NCBI GenBank assembly: GCA_031261385.1 | Contig: JAISJS010000050.1 | Span: 1-6,589, forward strand | DNA from: Treponema sp. | GTDB lineage: Bacteria; Spirochaetota; Spirochaetia; Treponematales; Breznakiellaceae | Reading direction: 5' to 3' | DNA length: 6,589 bases | Shown here: one piece after another, positions 6,363 to 6,589 of the stretch | How positions within the stretch are numbered: position 1 is the first letter of the stretch | Layout of the letters: every line of letters starts with the position of its first letter | Notes under the pieces: generated by a model | Told to the model about the DNA's origin: nothing | The model's database searches: none | What the model saw: the letters and a program-made list of their open reading frames with translations, nothing else | Made by a program: the position numbers and the translations under genes

Positions 6363-6439
6363 ACCACTAACCACACGAACTAAACGACCGAATATAAAAT
6401 TTCAGGAGAAAATTTCGTGTGGTTCGTGGTTTCTTCTCT
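6363..6439. repeat. Dispersed inverted repeat, copy 2 (CACGAAC family)
   Basis: The left arm ACCACTAACCACACGAA (6363-6379) pairs with TTCGTGTGGTTCGTGGT (6414-6430) with one mismatch (T6368) across 34 intervening bases. Bases 6413-6439 are identical to 5488-5514 of copy 1, whereas the interior differs completely. The orientation is the same as copy 1. It lies 56 bases downstream of the lipoprotein stop and could terminate that transcript (inference). No gene is visible in 6307-6544. Confidence 0.85.
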
Positions 6440-6485
6440 CCTTCTTCATCCGCGGACACTTTTTGGATCCTTCCCGCCTCCCGCA

Positions 6486-6514
6486 TTGAATTTGTTTGCC
6501 CTCTGTGTTACACT
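6486..6514 (+). promoter_or_regulatory. Candidate extended -10 promoter for the ORF at 6545
   Basis: TTGAAT (6486-6491, 4 of 6 to TTGACA) is 17 bases from TACACT (6509-6514, 4 of 6 to TATAAT). TG at 6506-6507, one base before the -10 box, gives the extended -10 form. A start near 6521 would leave a leader of about 24 bases holding the ribosome binding site. Confidence 0.45.
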
Positions 6515-6522
6515 CTCCCCAT

Positions 6523-6538
6523 CCCCCTAAAGGAGGGG
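6523..6538 (+). promoter_or_regulatory. Strong Shine-Dalgarno with possible occluding stem
   Basis: AGGAGG (6531-6536) lies 8 bases before the ATG at 6545, which is near-ideal. CCCCT (6524-6528) can pair with AGGGG (6534-6538) over a 5-base loop, which would partly hide the Shine-Dalgarno sequence. The ribosome binding site is convincing; the regulatory role of the stem is speculation. Confidence 0.55.
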
Positions 6539-6544
6539 TAAAAC

Positions 6545-6589
6545 ATGGTTCGCACTTCGTATCCATCTGGGGGGGGGGGGGGGGGGGGG
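6545..6589 (+). CDS. 5' end of an unknown ORF running into a poly-G tract (truncated)
   Basis: An ATG with a strong Shine-Dalgarno sequence opens the frame MVRTSYPS followed by seven GGG (Gly) codons to the window edge. Only eight informative residues are visible, so no function can be given. Promoter, ribosome binding site and start codon are well arranged, which supports a real gene start. If the G run is genuine, its length would set the downstream reading frame. The start could also be a chance ATG next to an artefactual contig end. Confidence 0.4.
   Translation, partial: MVRTSYPSGGGGGGG
6569..6589. repeat. Poly-G homopolymer (at least 21 G) at window end
   Basis: The last 21 bases are all G, starting 24 bases after the A of the ATG at 6545. 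The true length is unknown because the window stops inside the run. It is either a slippage-prone tract in a coding region or a sequence-end artefact such as poly-G from two-colour sequencing chemistry. Confidence 0.7.

Noticed and set aside
5429..6439. CRISPR-like array from the repeated CACGAAC units
   Set aside because: The units are inverted with only two copies about 900 bases apart. There are no regular spacers and no cas genes.

Overview
The window reads as a stretch of bacterial chromosome. It most likely comes from a spirochaete of the Treponema type (a gut or termite-gut treponeme), but this is inference. The supporting signs are a fused AroD-AroE enzyme, a DUF6062-like Cys/His protein, a lipoprotein with a Listeria-Bacteroides (InlB B-type) repeat and a loose lipobox, and short dispersed inverted repeats between genes. 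Fused AroDE also occurs in chlamydiae and elsewhere, so the taxonomic call is moderate at best.

Layout: bases 3-176 are the 3' end of an unrecognised + strand gene. Bases 187-328 hold an inverted repeat built from CGCAGAG units, lying between two convergent genes. A long-chain acyl-CoA synthetase (AMP-binding superfamily) occupies 339-2036 on the - strand. Divergent from it, a tight + strand cluster runs from 2065 to 5405: a small exported protein with a BamE-like motif, aroDE, rpiA and a DUF6062-like protein. Gaps inside the cluster are 15, 10 and 1 bases, so it is probably one operon. RpiA works in the non-oxidative pentose phosphate pathway, which also supplies erythrose 4-phosphate for the shikimate pathway where AroDE acts. 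That metabolic link is plausible but loose.

From 5406 the character changes. A visibly more AT-rich single-gene unit encodes a lipoprotein (5638-6306). It has its own promoter candidate and a strong ribosome binding site, and copies of a second inverted-repeat family (arms ACCACGAACCACACGAA / TTCGTGTGGTTCGTGGT) lie on both sides in the same orientation.

The last 150 bases contain a promoter candidate, a near-consensus Shine-Dalgarno sequence and the first eight codons of a new ORF. This ORF runs into an uninterrupted run of 21 G at the window edge, which is either a phase-variation tract or a sequencing/assembly artefact. The points most worth checking are this poly-G start, the repeat-bracketed lipoprotein, the common 9-base architecture of the two repeat families, and the substituted active-site motifs in AroDE.
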